This document shows, piece after piece, positions 62,406 to 64,000 of a stretch of DNA of 64,000 nucleotides. This DNA comes from Butyrivibrio sp. VCD2006 (GTDB lineage: Bacteria; Bacillota; Clostridia; Lachnospirales; Lachnospiraceae). The position numbers were made by a program, and so were the translations under genes. How positions within the stretch are numbered: the stretch's first letter is position 1; each line of letters begins with the position of its first letter. The stretch is taken from positions 107,981 through 171,980 of the forward strand of contig NZ_KE384105.1 in the NCBI RefSeq assembly GCF_000423925.1, read 5' to 3'. The notes beneath the pieces were generated by a model. The model was not told the DNA's origin. It was given only the letters and a program-made list of their open reading frames with translations, and ran no database searches.

Positions 62406-62900
62406 TTATTCCTCATCGTCTTCACGCTGAAGATCCTCGTTATTAACAAGTTCTCCCTCAACCTTCTCGACATACATATGTCCGTCCAGATGGTCGCACT
62501 CGTGGCAGATAGCTCTTGCAAGAAGCTCTGTGCCTTCAAGTTCAAAAGGCTTCATATCAATGTCTAAAGCCTTGACCTTAACATAGTTCGGGCGAGTAAC
62601 CACACCTGATTTTCCGGGAAGTGAAAGACATCCCTCGTAGCCTGTCTGCTCACCGCTTGTCTCAAGAATAACCGGATTGATCAGAAGATGGGGCTCATCT
62701 CCCTCAGGGGAACAATCAATTACAACTATTCTCTTTAAAACGCCAACCTGTGGTGCTGCAAGACCTACACCGTTAGCGTCATACATAGTCTCAAACATAT
62801 CCTCGATAAGCTCGCGAATCCTGGGAGTTACCTCTTTAACCTCCTTGCAGGGACGAGCAAGTACATCATCACCATATTCTCTGATTTCTCTAAGTGCCAT
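62406..62900 (-). CDS. def: Peptide deformylase
   Basis: 164 residues from ATG 62900 (AAAGGTG 6 nt upstream; the in-frame GTG at 62909 sits within it). Metal and catalytic motifs are all present: GVGLAAPQVG, EGCLSLPGK (metal Cys) and HECDHLDG (metal His residues and catalytic Glu). Removes the N-formyl group from new proteins. It follows priA as usual, but its usual neighbour fmt is 34.5 kb away, behind the accessory block. Confidence 0.97.
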   Translation of the reverse strand: MALREIREYGDDVLARPCKEVKEVTPRIRELIEDMFETMYDANGVGLAAPQVGVLKRIVVIDCSPEGDEPHLLINPVILETSGEQTGYEGCLSLPGKSGVVTRPNYVKVKALDIDMKPFELEGTELLARAICHECDHLDGHMYVEKVEGELVNNEDLQREDDEE

Positions 62901-62931
62901 TTGATTCACCTTTCTTTACTATATTGTAGAA

Positions 62932-63029
62932 CCCCTCATCCGTCAGCTTCGCTGACACCTGTCTCCGCTCCGCTTCGGTCCGCGCAAAGCAATCGTCCCC
63001 CGGACGATTTGCGCCCCCAAGGGGAAGGC
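62932..63029. repeat. Dispersed palindromic repeat interrupted by an internal GC-rich palindrome
   Basis: CCCCTCATCCG, the hairpin GTCAGCTTCGCTGAC and the final CCCCCAAGGGGAAGGC are as in other copies, but about 54 bp are inserted between them. The insert has its own imperfect stem: GCGCAAAGCAATCGTCC pairs with GGACGATTTGCGC around a CCC turn. Lies between priA and def. Confidence 0.75.
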
Positions 63030-63133
63030 TTTTTATTTCATACCCCATAGTATAACATACTTACCAAAAACTCTTGAATAAAATATTTGAAAACGAAGTT
63101 CCGCTCTCGCTTTGCTCGACGGAACGACCATGG

Positions 63134-64000
63134 TCAGAACCCCCTAACCGGATCGAAGTCAAACTGGACTTGGATGGATCTCAAGTATCCCAACTTTTCC
63201 CATTCGCCAAGTACTTCCTCGATAGTATCCTTAATGCCTGCAAGCTGCTCCATATCCTCATGCTTTACATATATAACCATGCGGTAGATGTCATTAATCT
63301 TGCCAATAACAGCCGCTGCAGGGCCTATGATTATCGCATTTTGAATTCTCATCCTATCGATAAACGCACGAAGCTGATTAGCCTTCTCTTTTCCGAACTC
63401 CTCATCCTTAGCCCATATCTGAATCGCAAGCATATGAGCTGCAGGCGGGTATCTGAGAAGCTCCCTGTAGGATATTTCCTCCTCGTAGAACGCCTTGTAA
63501 TCCTGCTTCGCTGCACTGATTATAGCATAATTATCAGGCTGATAGGACTGTATCACAACGTTCCCCGGCACGCTTCCACGGCCTGCTCTGCCTGCGGCCT
63601 GAGTAAGAAGCTGAAAGGTTCTCTCTCCTGCCCTGTAGTCGGAAGCATTGAGTGACATATCCGCAGCCAATATTCCCACAAGAGTTACATTAGGAAAATC
63701 GTGACCCTTGACTATCATCTGGGTTCCGACAAGAACATTTGCCTCCTCCGCTGCAAAGGCGGATAAGATTTTTTCATAGCTGCCCTTGGTCCTTGTGGTG
63801 TCAGCATCCATTCTGAGTACTCTCGCTTTAGGAAAAAGCTTTAATACTTCCTTCTCTATCTGCTGCGTTCCTGCTCTGAAAGCCGATACATATTTAGACC
63901 CGCATTCGGGACATATCTTCTGAACAGGCTGTGTATGCCCGCAGTAATGACAAATAAGCATACCTCCCCTGTGCTCCGACATCGACACATCACAGTGAGG
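63134..64000 (-). CDS. priA: Primosomal protein N' (PriA helicase), C-terminal part
   Basis: 289 codons visible; the frame continues past the right edge with PHCD then VSMSEHRGG. Zinc-binding Cys pairs (PHCD, CHYCGH, CPECGS), then the C-terminal helicase lobe: VLRMDADTTRTKGSYEKIL, VLVGTQMIVKGHDFPNVTLVGI, and AGRAGRGSVPG. PriA restarts stalled replication forks and loads DnaB. Normal neighbour of def. Confidence 0.95.
   Translation of the reverse strand, partial: PHCDVSMSEHRGGMLICHYCGHTQPVQKICPECGSKYVSAFRAGTQQIEKEVLKLFPKARVLRMDADTTRTKGSYEKILSAFAAEEANVLVGTQMIVKGHDFPNVTLVGILAADMSLNASDYRAGERTFQLLTQAAGRAGRGSVPGNVVIQSYQPDNYAIISAAKQDYKAFYEEEISYRELLRYPPAAHMLAIQIWAKDEEFGKEKANQLRAFIDRMRIQNAIIIGPAAAVIGKINDIYRMVIYVKHEDMEQLAGIKDTIEEVLGEWEKLGYLRSIQVQFDFDPVRGF

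Noticed and set aside
1-64000. tRNA, rRNA or known riboswitch genes
   Set aside because: No cloverleaf with TTCGA-type arm, rRNA-like segment or recognisable aptamer core was found by eye in the gaps; a covariance-model scan would be decisive.

Overview
The window reads as chromosomal DNA of an anaerobic, low-to-mid GC Firmicute of the Lachnospiraceae, most like a Butyrivibrio/Pseudobutyrivibrio-type gut or rumen fibre degrader. This is inferred from gene content and conserved gene order (rpmE-DUF1385-prmC-prfA; ispF-mrnC-rlmB-sigH; priA-def and fmt-yugP-rsmB-rlmN), LplABC-type sugar transport, a GH10 xylanase, a GH35-like enzyme and BspA/InlB-type surface proteins. No phylogenetic test was run. 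Most genes lie on the minus strand. I saw no rRNA, tRNA, CRISPR array, prophage or complete insertion sequence.

Layout. 1-3.1 kb: start of a large secreted transglutaminase-like protein with eight InlB-type repeats, running off the left edge. 3.3-5 kb: an Rpn/PD-(D/E)XK 'transposase-like' nuclease and a lone HPt protein. 5-8.6 kb: the translation cluster prfA, prmC, DUF1385, rpmE. 8.9-11.6 kb: two convergent secreted proteins of unknown function. 11.7-14.3 kb: sigH, rlmB, mrnC, ispF. 14.6-20.5 kb: azlCD amino-acid exporter, AlaX-type editing protein, lipase, GDPD and a GPH sugar symporter. 20.6-27.9 kb: CarD regulator, an unknown gene, DUF1846, rlmN, rsmB, YugP protease, fmt.

27.9-62.3 kb looks accessory. 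It separates fmt-yugP-rsmB-rlmN from priA-def (62.4-64 kb), which usually adjoin in Firmicutes. It holds an AraC/GH35 pair, a giant CheB-CheR-PAS-kinase-receiver fusion with its own HPt and a divergent pseudokinase, a second transglutaminase/InlB/LRR protein, a serpin lipoprotein, a flavin oxidoreductase, a MATE pump, a carboxylesterase, an LplABC-type ABC importer with a transmembrane AraC regulator, a CoA-transferase/AtuA cassette with a divergent LysR, a truncated NHLM-HlyD-like stub, a GH10 xylanase and three aldo/keto reductases, one of them truncated.

The most unusual material is non-coding. Three long hairpins (14.35, 14.56 and 50.38 kb) have unrelated but well-paired arms and an almost identical loop. 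In RNA form the loop would be a GUAA tetraloop on UGC/GCA, above an internal loop flanked by potential tandem G-A pairs. Between 49.2 and 50.2 kb lie two arrays of nine short palindromes each; both have a 51-52 bp period, but the arm sequences differ. A third, 36-bp repeat and the third conserved-loop hairpin follow directly. A separate dispersed palindromic repeat occurs at six intergenic sites, twice as tandem 46-47 bp arrays.
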